A DNA stretch of 19,176 nucleotides, from assembly GCA_003446545.1 (NCBI GenBank), contig DMAO01000146.1:1-19176 (forward strand), read 5' to 3'. The notes under the pieces are model-generated. The model was not told the origin of the DNA and did not search any database. It saw only the letters and a list, made by a program, of their open reading frames with translations. Source of the stretch: Sphaerochaeta sp. (lineage in GTDB: Bacteria; Spirochaetota; Spirochaetia; Sphaerochaetales; Sphaerochaetaceae). Numbering within the stretch: the first letter of the stretch is position 1; every line of letters begins with the position of its first letter. Position numbers and translations under genes: made by a program. Shown here one piece after another: positions 7,951-15,013 of this stretch.

Positions 7951-8559
7951 ATGGCCAAGAGCAAAGTACGAAAGACCTTTTTAGAACCCTTGGGCAAGAA
8001 CAACCCTGTCTTTGTCCAAATATTGGGCATCTGTTCCACCCTAGCGGTAACCAACAAGCTACAGAACACCATGGTAATGGTTTTGGGCGTCATGTTCACC
8101 ACAGCCCTTTCTAGCTGGACACTGTCACTCCTTCGCAACCACATTCCCTCGCGTATCCGCATGATGGTGGAGACCATGGTCATCGCCACGTTCGTAATCA
8201 TTGTCGATATCGTGCTGAAGGCATTCTACCCGGAGATGTGGAAACAGCTCGGCCCCTATGTCGGGCTGATCATAACCAACTGTATCATCATGGGACGTAT
8301 TGAGGCCTTTGCCCTACAGAACAAGCCGATGCTCTCCCTTGTCGATGGGCTTGCATCAGGGCTGGGATATGCCTATGTGCTGTTGGCCATCGCCTTTGTC
8401 AGGGAGCTGTTGGGCACCGGCACCCTCTGGGGATATCAGGTTCTAGGATCGTGGTGGACTAACTGGTCCATCATGATCATGCCACCAGGAGGATTCTTCG
8501 TGTTGGCTATCTTCATCTGGATCATCCGCGAGACCATCATGAAGGAGGAAAAAGCATGA
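7951..8559 (+). CDS. nqrD: NQR complex membrane subunit D (NqrD/RnfE)
   Basis: Integral membrane subunit of 202 residues with about six hydrophobic helices. NqrD and NqrE are homologous, pack in opposite orientations and hold an iron centre within the membrane (family knowledge). The two cysteines expected for that site are present: Cys28 in G-I-C-S-T-L-A-V-T and Cys111 in I-T-N-C-I-I-M-G. I chose ATG 7951, preceded by GAGGAGAG one base after the nqrC stop, over an in-frame TTG at 7909 inside nqrC, because the family sequence begins at this ATG. The stop overlaps the nqrE start by four bases. Confidence 0.95.
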   Translation: MAKSKVRKTFLEPLGKNNPVFVQILGICSTLAVTNKLQNTMVMVLGVMFTTALSSWTLSLLRNHIPSRIRMMVETMVIATFVIIVDIVLKAFYPEMWKQLGPYVGLIITNCIIMGRIEAFALQNKPMLSLVDGLASGLGYAYVLLAIAFVRELLGTGTLWGYQVLGSWWTNWSIMIMPPGGFFVLAIFIWIIRETIMKEEKA

Positions 8560-9149
8560 ACGGATCAATAATGCCCTTTGCAATATTCTTTGCCTCAATC
8601 TTCACTGGCAATATCCTGCTTACCAACTATTTGGGAATGTGCTCCTTCCTCTCAGTCTCCAAGGAGCTCAAGACCTCTACAGGCCTTGGGGTGGCGGTCA
8701 TCTTTGTGATGGCCACGACCACCCCCCTGAACTGGCTTGTCTACCAGTACCTGCTCATTCCCTTCGGTCTGGAGTACCTGCGCTTCATCGTCTTCATCAT
8801 TGTCATCGCCGCCTTTGTACAGCTGACTGAGATGACCATCGAGCGCTATAGCGAACCACTGTATCAGTCCTTGGGAATATTCCTGCCCCTGATCACCGTA
8901 AACTGCGCAATTCTCGGAGTTAGCCTCTTCATGGTCATCCGTGAGTACACCTTCCTCACCTCCTTCCTCTTTGGGCTGGGTAGCGGCATCGGCTGGTTCA
9001 TCGCTATCATAGCAATGGCAGGTATCCGCCAAAAACTGAAGAACGCCAAGGTTCCCCCAGGGCTTGAGGGACCTGGAATAACTTTGATAATAGCTGGATT
9101 CATGGCCATGGCCTTCATGGGTTTCTCTGGCATGATCGCGATATCCTAA
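8556..9149 (+). CDS. nqrE: NQR complex membrane subunit E (NqrE/RnfA)
   Basis: Integral membrane partner of NqrD, 197 residues, about six helices. It keeps the iron-ligand cysteines of the family: Cys29 in L-G-M-C-S-F-L-S-V-S and Cys117 in T-V-N-C-A-I-L-G. The C-terminal G-L-E-G-P-G-I-T-L-I-I-A-G segment and the closing helix with G-F-S-G-M are typical of NqrE/RnfA. The ATG overlaps the nqrD stop as ATGA, and an AAGGAGAG ribosome site for nqrF starts directly at its 3' end. Confidence 0.95.
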   Translation: MNGSIMPFAIFFASIFTGNILLTNYLGMCSFLSVSKELKTSTGLGVAVIFVMATTTPLNWLVYQYLLIPFGLEYLRFIVFIIVIAAFVQLTEMTIERYSEPLYQSLGIFLPLITVNCAILGVSLFMVIREYTFLTSFLFGLGSGIGWFIAIIAMAGIRQKLKNAKVPPGLEGPGITLIIAGFMAMAFMGFSGMIAIS

Positions 9150-9157
9150 GGAGAGTT

Positions 9158-10267
9158 ATGATGGTAACAACATTACTGGTAAGCATCGGCATCATAAGTC
9201 TCATATCTGTTTTCCTCGCCATCCTGATGGTCGTCGCTGATGCGACTATTGGCAACTATGGAACAGTTAGGATACATATCAATAATGGGTCCAAGGAGTT
9301 GGAAGTCGAGGGTGGCCAACCGCTTTTGAAGGCTCTCAACGGTGAAGGGGTATTCATCCCATCCGCCTGTGGAGGGCGTGGTTCCTGTGGCCTGTGCAAG
9401 GTGCAGGTCACCGAAGGAGGAGGTGAGTACCTCCCCACAGAACTTCCCTGGATATCAGACGAAGAGAAAAAACAACATATCAGGCTCTCTTGCCAGTTCA
9501 AGGTAAAGAGTGACGTATCCATAGTCATTCCAGAAGAGCTCTTCCTCGTGAAGGAGTTCTCTACCGTGGTAGAAAGCATCCGCGACCTTACCCATGATAT
9601 CAAGGAAGTGAGACTGCTGCTGAAAGATCCTGCTGTGATAACACCCAAGGCAGGGCAGTACATCCAGTTCGAAGTCCCCGAATATGAGGACTCGGATGAA
9701 AGCGTATACCGAGCCTACTCCAAAGCCTCTTCCCCTAGTGACAACAACCATGTGGAGCTTGAGATCAGACTGGTTCCCAATGGGATATGTACCACCTATG
9801 TGCATAAGCACCTCAAGGAAGGCGACAGCGTGACTATCAACGGCCCCTATGGGGACTTCTTCCTCAGAGGGACTGAGAACAACATCATCTTCATAGCCGG
9901 AGGCTCGGGAATGGCTCCCATCAAGAGCATGCTCTTGGATATGGAAAAGAAGGGCATCAAGCGCAAAGCCACCTACTTCTTTGGGGCGCGCTCCAAGCGC
10001 GACCTTTTCCTATTGGAGGAGATGCGCGCACTTGAGGAGAAAATGCCGAACTTCACGTTCGTACCTGCCTTAAGCGAACCTCAAAAGGAGGATGCGTGGG
10101 AAGGGGAAGTGGGACTCATTACCGATGTGGTGCGCAGGATGGTGGAACAGGGACCTTCCAGCGAAGCGTATCTCTGTGGAAGCCCCGGAATGATCGATGC
10201 CTGCATAAAGGTCCTCAATGAAGTGAAAGTTCCCCCAGAGAACATCTTCTACGACAAATTCTCATAA
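9158..10267 (+). CDS. nqrF: NADH:acceptor reductase subunit F (NqrF), 2Fe-2S and FAD
   Basis: The electron input subunit: it takes a hydride from NADH to FAD and passes electrons through a 2Fe-2S centre. Domain order as seen: an N-terminal membrane anchor (about residues 5-28), a ferredoxin domain with cluster cysteines 71, 77, 80 and 112 (S-A-C-G-G-R-G-S-C-G-L-C and L-S-C-Q), an FAD domain with R-A-Y-S-K-A-S-S-P, and an NADH domain with G-G-S-G-M-A-P-I and L-C-G-S-P-G-M-I-D. It is 369 residues, a little shorter than the usual 405 or so. This subunit defines the complex as NQR-like rather than RNF-like, since RNF uses RnfB/RnfC instead. Start is ATG 9158 or the next codon, ATG 9161; the ribosome site AAGGAGAG favours either equally. 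Confidence 0.95.
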   Translation: MMVTTLLVSIGIISLISVFLAILMVVADATIGNYGTVRIHINNGSKELEVEGGQPLLKALNGEGVFIPSACGGRGSCGLCKVQVTEGGGEYLPTELPWISDEEKKQHIRLSCQFKVKSDVSIVIPEELFLVKEFSTVVESIRDLTHDIKEVRLLLKDPAVITPKAGQYIQFEVPEYEDSDESVYRAYSKASSPSDNNHVELEIRLVPNGICTTYVHKHLKEGDSVTINGPYGDFFLRGTENNIIFIAGGSGMAPIKSMLLDMEKKGIKRKATYFFGARSKRDLFLLEEMRALEEKMPNFTFVPALSEPQKEDAWEGEVGLITDVVRRMVEQGPSSEAYLCGSPGMIDACIKVLNEVKVPPENIFYDKFS

Positions 10268-10277
10268 TAAGGAGCTA

Positions 10278-10751
10278 ATGATGAAACAGACCCCTGAATA
10301 TGACAAGATACAGCAGCAAATGAAACCAGGTGTCATAGCCCTTGACGGCTTCCTTGGTGACGATAAGCGTAACCTGATAGACATCATTGCAAGCGACAAT
10401 ACAAAGGTTCACAAGCTCAACAGGACCCATGCTGATATTGCTACAAGAATGGAACATTTCAAAGAAAGAGGGTTTGCTGGCTTGGGAGAGTTCATCACCT
10501 TAGATGACCACTTTGAAGTCAAGGTCGAGTCGGTACGAGGGCTCCTGCCCTCCCCCTTCGGAGGGAAAGGAATGTATGGAAAGGTCAATACAACGGTGAT
10601 CAATAAGAAGCTAGACCGTCAGATTGTCTATACAGACCTTCACATTCACTTTATCGCAGACCATGCCTTCTATGAAGGAAAAGGGTCCCCGTTCAGATTG
10701 GATCCACAGGACCTGATCGAAATTCTTGAGGTGCCTGAAGCAGAAGAATAA
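10278..10751 (+). CDS. Unknown 157-residue protein, last gene of the nqr operon
   Basis: I do not recognise this family. The protein is soluble by appearance: no signal peptide, no membrane segment and no cysteine. It begins with a charged stretch, has the block P-G-V-I-A-L-D-G-F-L-G-D-D-K-R-N near residue 18, a glycine-rich S-P-F-G-G-K-G-M-Y-G-K near the middle, a histidine-rich T-D-L-H-I-H-F-I-A-D-H-A-F segment at about residues 118-130, and ends in an acidic tail. It follows nqrF by ten bases with its own ribosome site (AAGGAG), so it is very likely co-transcribed and has a role linked to the complex. Possibilities are an assembly factor, a regulator of the pump, or a partner in place of NqrA; none is shown by sequence. 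Start is ATG 10278 or the adjacent ATG 10281. It ends six bases before the convergent MFS gene. Confidence 0.85.
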   Translation: MMKQTPEYDKIQQQMKPGVIALDGFLGDDKRNLIDIIASDNTKVHKLNRTHADIATRMEHFKERGFAGLGEFITLDDHFEVKVESVRGLLPSPFGGKGMYGKVNTTVINKKLDRQIVYTDLHIHFIADHAFYEGKGSPFRLDPQDLIEILEVPEAEE

Positions 10752-10757
10752 GAATGA

Positions 10758-12032
10758 TCAGGCAGGAGACTTTTCTGAACCTTCTTTGGGCAACCATACC
10801 AACAAGGCAAGCAGGGCACAGATAGCCGATACGATAAGTATTCCCAGACCGACCCCGACCAGATTTGAGAACAGTCCGAGCAACAGTGCTACTCCGGCGG
10901 CAACCAATGACTCTGATTGTGACTCCACCGACAAGGCGGATGCAAGGGAGTCCTGGTTCATGCGCTCACTTACATACGTGATTCCCATGGGCTTCCTTAA
11001 GTTTTCCAACACATAGATGCCCAGATAGAGGACAACAGCCAGAGCAACCCACCCAAGATGCAAGAAAAGTCCGCTGAACAGACCCAAGGAAAGACCAGAG
11101 AGCATCGTCAGATTTAACGGTGTAGCAAGTCTTCCAAAGCGTCTGGCAAAGGATCCTGACTGACTGGAGGCAAAGGCCGTGGCGGCATACAGCAGTGCAT
11201 ACACCAACCCGATGAGAAGAGCTGTTCTCTTTTCATCATCAAAACCCAATAGTATTGGGAGGCTCAACGCCAGTGTCTTGAGAATTGGTTGCAGATAATC
11301 CTTACACGCCTTGTAATACCCGGTATAGAGGGACTGGTTGGCAATAGTCCTCAACAATCTAGGATTTGTAATACTTGTGAATAGGGACCTAAGCACCGTA
11401 CTGAACACCTCTGAGACCTTGCGATCATCAGTATGCTGTGGTCCGTCAAGGGCCTTGGGATAGGAAAGGATCAGAAAAAGGTTCAAGGTATAGGGAATTG
11501 TCGTAAACAGAAATACCGATGTGTATGAGCCCTGCCAGAAGACCAACAGTGCTGCAACTAGGGCAGAGAGGGCAGAGCCCCTTTGTGACCATGCACGCGT
11601 GTGCCCATAGTAGTAGGTGCGCTGCGAATCCCAACCCTTGGAGTGCAGGTAGTCAAAGATCATCGCCTTATGGGTACCGGTACGGAAGGCATCACCAAAG
11701 GCAAACACTATCATGGCAAGGAACAGCAGGGCAAATGAGGAAGCCGCATAAAATATCAGGAACGATAGGATATAGGAAAACAGGGAAACAACCATGGTCA
11801 GACGTCGCCCCACGGTATCGGCAAGCAAGCCAGAGGGAATTTCCAAAATGTTGATGCTTATTTCCCGAGCTGCATAGAGAGTCCCTATCTCAAGGTAGGA
11901 AAGCCCCTTTCCAAGAAAGATCAGCAGGAGAAAGGGTTCAAAGAACCGCAGATTTTTCAGAAACCCATACAGACAGAACTTGACGTACTGCCTGTCCTTT
12001 TCGAATATCTGAGAAGTTTCCCTGTGACCCAT
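10758..12032 (-). CDS. Major facilitator superfamily (MFS) transporter
   Basis: Secondary transporter of 424 residues with about twelve hydrophobic segments. The MFS signature loop between helices 2 and 3 is clear (G-L-L-A-D-T-V-G-R-R, about residues 68-77). The N-terminus carries about 20 charged cytoplasmic residues before helix 1. The ATG at 12032 is preceded on the minus strand by a GGAGGG ribosome site. It lies 72 bases downstream of the LacI-type regulator on the same strand, with no terminator seen between them, so the two may share a transcript. The substrate is unknown; the context (a sugar-type regulator) suggests a small solute or drug-like exporter, but this is weak inference. Confidence 0.88.
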   Translation of the reverse strand: MGHRETSQIFEKDRQYVKFCLYGFLKNLRFFEPFLLLIFLGKGLSYLEIGTLYAAREISINILEIPSGLLADTVGRRLTMVVSLFSYILSFLIFYAASSFALLFLAMIVFAFGDAFRTGTHKAMIFDYLHSKGWDSQRTYYYGHTRAWSQRGSALSALVAALLVFWQGSYTSVFLFTTIPYTLNLFLILSYPKALDGPQHTDDRKVSEVFSTVLRSLFTSITNPRLLRTIANQSLYTGYYKACKDYLQPILKTLALSLPILLGFDDEKRTALLIGLVYALLYAATAFASSQSGSFARRFGRLATPLNLTMLSGLSLGLFSGLFLHLGWVALAVVLYLGIYVLENLRKPMGITYVSERMNQDSLASALSVESQSESLVAAGVALLLGLFSNLVGVGLGILIVSAICALLALLVWLPKEGSEKSPA

Positions 12033-12104
12033 GCGATCCGCCCTCCAGACCCTTTCAGAGTATGGTATCCCTTCTTGCTTTCCTTGTCATCAACAAGCCA
12101 TCGG

Positions 12105-13169
12105 TTACCCTCGTTTTCCAGGGGCTCCTGTCGAATTACGCACAATAAGCTTGCAACGGTACTCCACCCTGGTCACGGCATCAGAATCTGCAATCATCGC
12201 ATGGCTGTTCCTAATCTTCTCTGAAATGAGCCGTATCGCACTCTTTCCCACCTGGATGATGCAGTGTTCGACAGTCGTAAGGCTCAAGCCACTAAAGGAA
12301 GAGGGGTAGATGTTATCAAATCCAGAGACACTGTAGTCCTGTGGAATACGAAAGCCAGCATCACCTATGGCATCGATGACTCCATAGGCCACCATATCGT
12401 TGATCGCAACAATGGCGGTTATCTCCGGCTCTTCCTGCATACATCGTTTGGCAAGTTCATACCCTGTCTTATGCTCGATATCTACCGTGTTGAGTTCTGT
12501 AGAGGAAGGGATGTCTGAGGTAAAGAGGGACAGCTTGCAATTGTCCCCTGCATGCTTGAACTCTGCCTTGAGCCCTTCATACCGACGAACCCTAGCACTG
12601 TGTTCGGTATTGAGGCTTGTGGAGACATAGGCTACCTTCCTATGCCCCAGTGCCAACAGGTGTTTGCCGACAAACGAGCCGGCTGTGAAGTTGTTCACAT
12701 CCACCGTATCGAGACCCGACTCATTCTGCTTGTCCCCTACTGCCACTACAGGAACTGTCTCGTTCAGTTTCCGGGCGAGTTCTGGCTGCTGGGGTATCAT
12801 GGCGAATACCACCCCGGCTACCATCGGATCTTTGGCAAATTCACAAATCCTCCGCTCTTTTTCGGTATCCCAGTAGGTGGTATACAGCATTGTGCCGATG
12901 CCACGTTGGGTCGCTTCCTGTTCCATTCCTTGAATTAGCGTTGCAAAATAGGGGTTTATCACTGACGGGCAGATAATAACCAGTACCTTATTGTTGTATT
13001 TGTCACTGCGTCTCTCATATCCGAGCTTTCGGGCAAGGGCATATACAGCATCAACTGTGTCGGGAGAAAACCTCGAAAGGCTTTTTTTTGCTAGGATCAT
13101 GGATACGCTTGCAGCTGAAATGCCGGCGGCGTCACCAATATCTTTCAAGGTGACTTTCTTTTTCCCCAT
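12105..13169 (-). CDS. LacI-family transcriptional regulator
   Basis: Ligand-responsive DNA-binding repressor, 354 residues. An N-terminal helix-turn-helix and hinge helix (V-T-L-K-D-I-G-D-A-A-G-I-S-A-A-S-V-S at about residues 6-23, then L-A-R-K-L-G-Y) is followed by a periplasmic-binding-protein-like effector domain (V-L-V-I-I-C-P-S, D-G-F-D-N type segment as S-G-F-D-N-I-Y-P). I chose ATG 13169 over the earlier start at 13196 because AAGGAG lies seven bases ahead and the helix-turn-helix then begins at the usual place. It is divergent from the TRAP-transporter genes across a 238-base region, the classic arrangement for a local regulator, so the dctPQM-GDPD operon and its own operon are its likely targets. 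The ligand is not known. Confidence 0.93.
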   Translation of the reverse strand: MGKKKVTLKDIGDAAGISAASVSMILAKKSLSRFSPDTVDAVYALARKLGYERRSDKYNNKVLVIICPSVINPYFATLIQGMEQEATQRGIGTMLYTTYWDTEKERRICEFAKDPMVAGVVFAMIPQQPELARKLNETVPVVAVGDKQNESGLDTVDVNNFTAGSFVGKHLLALGHRKVAYVSTSLNTEHSARVRRYEGLKAEFKHAGDNCKLSLFTSDIPSSTELNTVDIEHKTGYELAKRCMQEEPEITAIVAINDMVAYGVIDAIGDAGFRIPQDYSVSGFDNIYPSSFSGLSLTTVEHCIIQVGKSAIRLISEKIRNSHAMIADSDAVTRVEYRCKLIVRNSTGAPGKRG

Positions 13170-13194
13170 ACTACACGCTCCTTCTTTGTTTCTC

Positions 13195-13200
13195 ATTATA
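13195..13200 (-). promoter_or_regulatory. Perfect -10 hexamer for the LacI-family regulator gene
   Basis: TATAAT on the minus strand, about 26 bases upstream of the ATG. The -35 at 17-base spacing (CTATCT) is poor, which would fit a weak or activator-dependent promoter. Confidence 0.4.
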
Positions 13201-13232
13201 GTTAAACATTATTAAGCAGATAGTGCAAGAAG

Positions 13233-13257
13233 AAAACATCAATTGAATGCATGTTTT
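13233..13257. promoter_or_regulatory. Inverted repeat in the divergent regulator/TRAP region, possible operator
   Basis: Two 7-base arms, AAAACAT at 13233-13239 and ATGTTTT at 13251-13257, flank 11 bases. The repeat lies between the two divergent promoters, upstream of both -35 regions. It could be a binding site for the adjacent LacI-family regulator or another factor. The AT-rich arms make chance occurrence possible. Confidence 0.3.
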
Positions 13258-13289
13258 TCCTCAAAAATAGGATATATCAGAGATAAAAT

Positions 13290-13318
13290 TTGACAATCGC
13301 TACTTTGTACCGTACACT
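13290..13318 (+). promoter_or_regulatory. Strong sigma-70 promoter for the TRAP operon, with overlapping palindrome
   Basis: TTGACA at 13290-13295 and TACACT at 13313-13318 are separated by 17 bases: a perfect -35 and a good -10. An 11-base palindrome, TGTAC-C-GTACA (13306-13316), overlaps the spacer and the -10, where a repressor would block polymerase. The transcript would start near 13325, leaving a leader of about 83 bases before the dctP ATG. Confidence 0.6.
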
Positions 13319-13355
13319 GAGAAGGAGTCGATGTAGCAAGCATGGTAAAAACTTG

Positions 13356-13385
13356 TTGAAAACTGTTGAATATTATGCTTACTAT
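13356..13385 (+). promoter_or_regulatory. Possible second promoter for the TRAP operon
   Basis: TTGAAA (13356-13361), 18 bases, then TACTAT (13380-13385). It is weaker than the promoter at 13290 and lies closer to dctP. It overlaps an imperfect direct repeat (CTTGTTGAA and ACTGTTGAA at about 13352-13370). Confidence 0.25.
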
Positions 13386-13407
13386 ATCGAAAAATTTGGA
13401 GGAAAGA

Positions 13408-14421
13408 ATGAAAAAAGTACTTTTTGCTCTCATGATTCTCGTTTTGGCCCTTTCGCCGATCATGGCCCAAGGCACACAGGAAACCAAAAGTGATGACAAT
13501 TACAAACTCGTTTTGAAAATGAGTCACGTGTTTGCTCCCAATGAACAGCTCACAAAATCTTTGAACATTGTCGTTGACAATATCAAGACCCGCACCAACG
13601 GTGCAATTGAAATCCAGCACTATCCCCAAGGGCAGCTTGCTGTCTACAAAGATGGCGTTGAACAGGTTGCACGTGGGGCTAAGTTCATCTCCGTTGAAGA
13701 CCCTTCCTACCTTGGAGACTATGTTCCTGACTTCAACGCTCTGGTCGGGCCAATGCTCTATGACTCCTTTGATGCATACGAGTACATGATCAAGACCCCG
13801 CTGGTTAAGGACATGATCAAGGAAGTGGAAGAGAAGCACAACATCAAGGTTCTTGCCCTAGACTACATCTTCGGATTCCGTAACTTCAAGACAAACAAGG
13901 TCATTACCACTCCTGCCGACCTCAAGGGCATGAAGATCCGTACTCCTGGCAGCCAGCTATTCATTGATACCATCAATGCAATGGGCGCAACCGCAACCCC
14001 GCTTCCATTCAGCGAAACAATCTCTGCAGTCCAGCAGGGTGTTGTTGACGGCTTGGAAGGAACCATGGATGCATACGGATCCAACGGAAGTGCTGAAGTT
14101 GCCAAGAACATGGCTTTCACAAAGCATTTCCTCGGAACCTGCGGTGTGTACATCAACAATGACCTGTTCAACAGCATTCCTGAAAAATACCAGACCATCA
14201 TCCAGGAAGAGTTTACTGCAGGGGCAGCCCAGATGATCAGCGAAATCACCAACAACTATGAGGCCACCAAGGCAAAGCTCGAAGCTAAGGGCAATATGTT
14301 CAACGAAGTTGATCATGACGCTTTTGTAGCCGCAGTAGAACCGGTATATGCCAACATGAAGGGAGTGACCCCTGGTATCTACAACAAATTGCAGGCTGAA
14401 CTTGCAAAGATGAAGAAGTAA
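13408..14421 (+). CDS. dctP: TRAP transporter solute-binding protein, DctP family
   Basis: Extracytoplasmic receptor of a tripartite ATP-independent transporter, which captures a solute, usually an organic acid, and delivers it to the DctQ/DctM membrane unit. It has 337 residues, the normal size. A signal peptide is clear: M-K-K, a hydrophobic core, and a likely cleavage after I-M-A at about residue 20. The signature block M-K-I-R-T-P-G-S carries Arg178, the arginine that in this family binds the carboxylate. A second arginine, Arg158, sits in F-G-F-R-N-F. I chose ATG 13408 (GGAGGAAAG just ahead) over 13366 because the signal peptide begins there. The fourth gene of the operon is a GDPD, so the ligand may be a glycerol-phosphate or phosphodiester-derived anion rather than a plain dicarboxylate; that is inference. 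Confidence 0.93.
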   Translation: MKKVLFALMILVLALSPIMAQGTQETKSDDNYKLVLKMSHVFAPNEQLTKSLNIVVDNIKTRTNGAIEIQHYPQGQLAVYKDGVEQVARGAKFISVEDPSYLGDYVPDFNALVGPMLYDSFDAYEYMIKTPLVKDMIKEVEEKHNIKVLALDYIFGFRNFKTNKVITTPADLKGMKIRTPGSQLFIDTINAMGATATPLPFSETISAVQQGVVDGLEGTMDAYGSNGSAEVAKNMAFTKHFLGTCGVYINNDLFNSIPEKYQTIIQEEFTAGAAQMISEITNNYEATKAKLEAKGNMFNEVDHDAFVAAVEPVYANMKGVTPGIYNKLQAELAKMKK

Positions 14422-14436
14422 GAAGAGAAATTCCAA

Positions 14437-14495
14437 ACAGGCCGACCGCTTGAGCCAATCAAACAATTTGGTTGTGCGCAGGATGGTCGGCCTGT
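14437..14495 (+). repeat. 11-bp perfect inverted repeat between dctP and dctQ
   Basis: ACAGGCCGACC (14437-14447) is the exact reverse complement of 14485-14495, with 37 bases between, and a smaller CCAA/TTGG pairing inside. In RNA this would be a stable, GC-rich long hairpin in the 100-base gap between dctP and dctQ. It is not followed by a T-run (the next bases are ATTATATCC), so it is more likely an mRNA stabiliser, partial terminator or processing element than a full terminator. Such elements let the binding protein be made in excess over the membrane subunits (known for other binding-protein operons; inferred here). Confidence 0.6.
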
Positions 14496-14521
14496 ATTAT
14501 ATCCAAAGGGGGTGAAAGCCA

Positions 14522-15010
14522 ATGGCGCACAATGTAAAAAAGTTTTTCCTGAATTTTGAAATCATCTTTTCAAGCGCATTTCTCATCGTTACGACAGCCC
14601 TGGTCATGCTGAATGTCATATTACGCTATTTCTTGAACATGGGCCTTTTCTGGACCGAAGAAGTTGCAACAGGATGCTTCGTCTGGAGCGTATTCCTTGG
14701 AGCCGCCGCCGGGTACAAGATCAAGATGCATGTAGGCGTTGATATACTCGTCAACATGTGCCCTCCAACTATGAAAAAAATCATTACCATCATTGTTGAT
14801 GGCATCCTTCTGCTCATCAACGGATACATTACCTATATAGCTTTCATCTATCTGAGCCTCTCCTATAAGAAGCCCACTCCAGTGCTCAATATCTCCACTG
14901 GGTATATAAGCTCCTCTATCTTGGCAAGTTTCGCCCTGATGACTGTGTATTCGATCGTCTTCCTCATTCAGGATTGCAAAGCTCCCAAAGAGCTACAAAA
15001 AGAGGTATAG
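14522..15010 (+). CDS. dctQ: TRAP transporter small permease, DctQ family
   Basis: Small membrane subunit, 162 residues, with four predicted membrane helices (about residues 12-35, 48-65, 80-105 and 118-145). The F-W-T-E-E-V-A and F-L-G-A-A-A-G-Y-K segments match DctQ proteins. GGGGGTG lies ahead of ATG 14522. The gene is three bases upstream of dctM, so the two are translated together. It forms the membrane unit with DctM and contacts the binding protein. Confidence 0.92.
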   Translation: MAHNVKKFFLNFEIIFSSAFLIVTTALVMLNVILRYFLNMGLFWTEEVATGCFVWSVFLGAAAGYKIKMHVGVDILVNMCPPTMKKIITIIVDGILLLINGYITYIAFIYLSLSYKKPTPVLNISTGYISSSILASFALMTVYSIVFLIQDCKAPKELQKEV

Positions 15011-15013
15011 CAT

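Noticed and set aside
8639..9133. Several open frames in both directions within nqrE
   Set aside because: They are shadows of a clearly recognised membrane subunit and show no start signals of their own.
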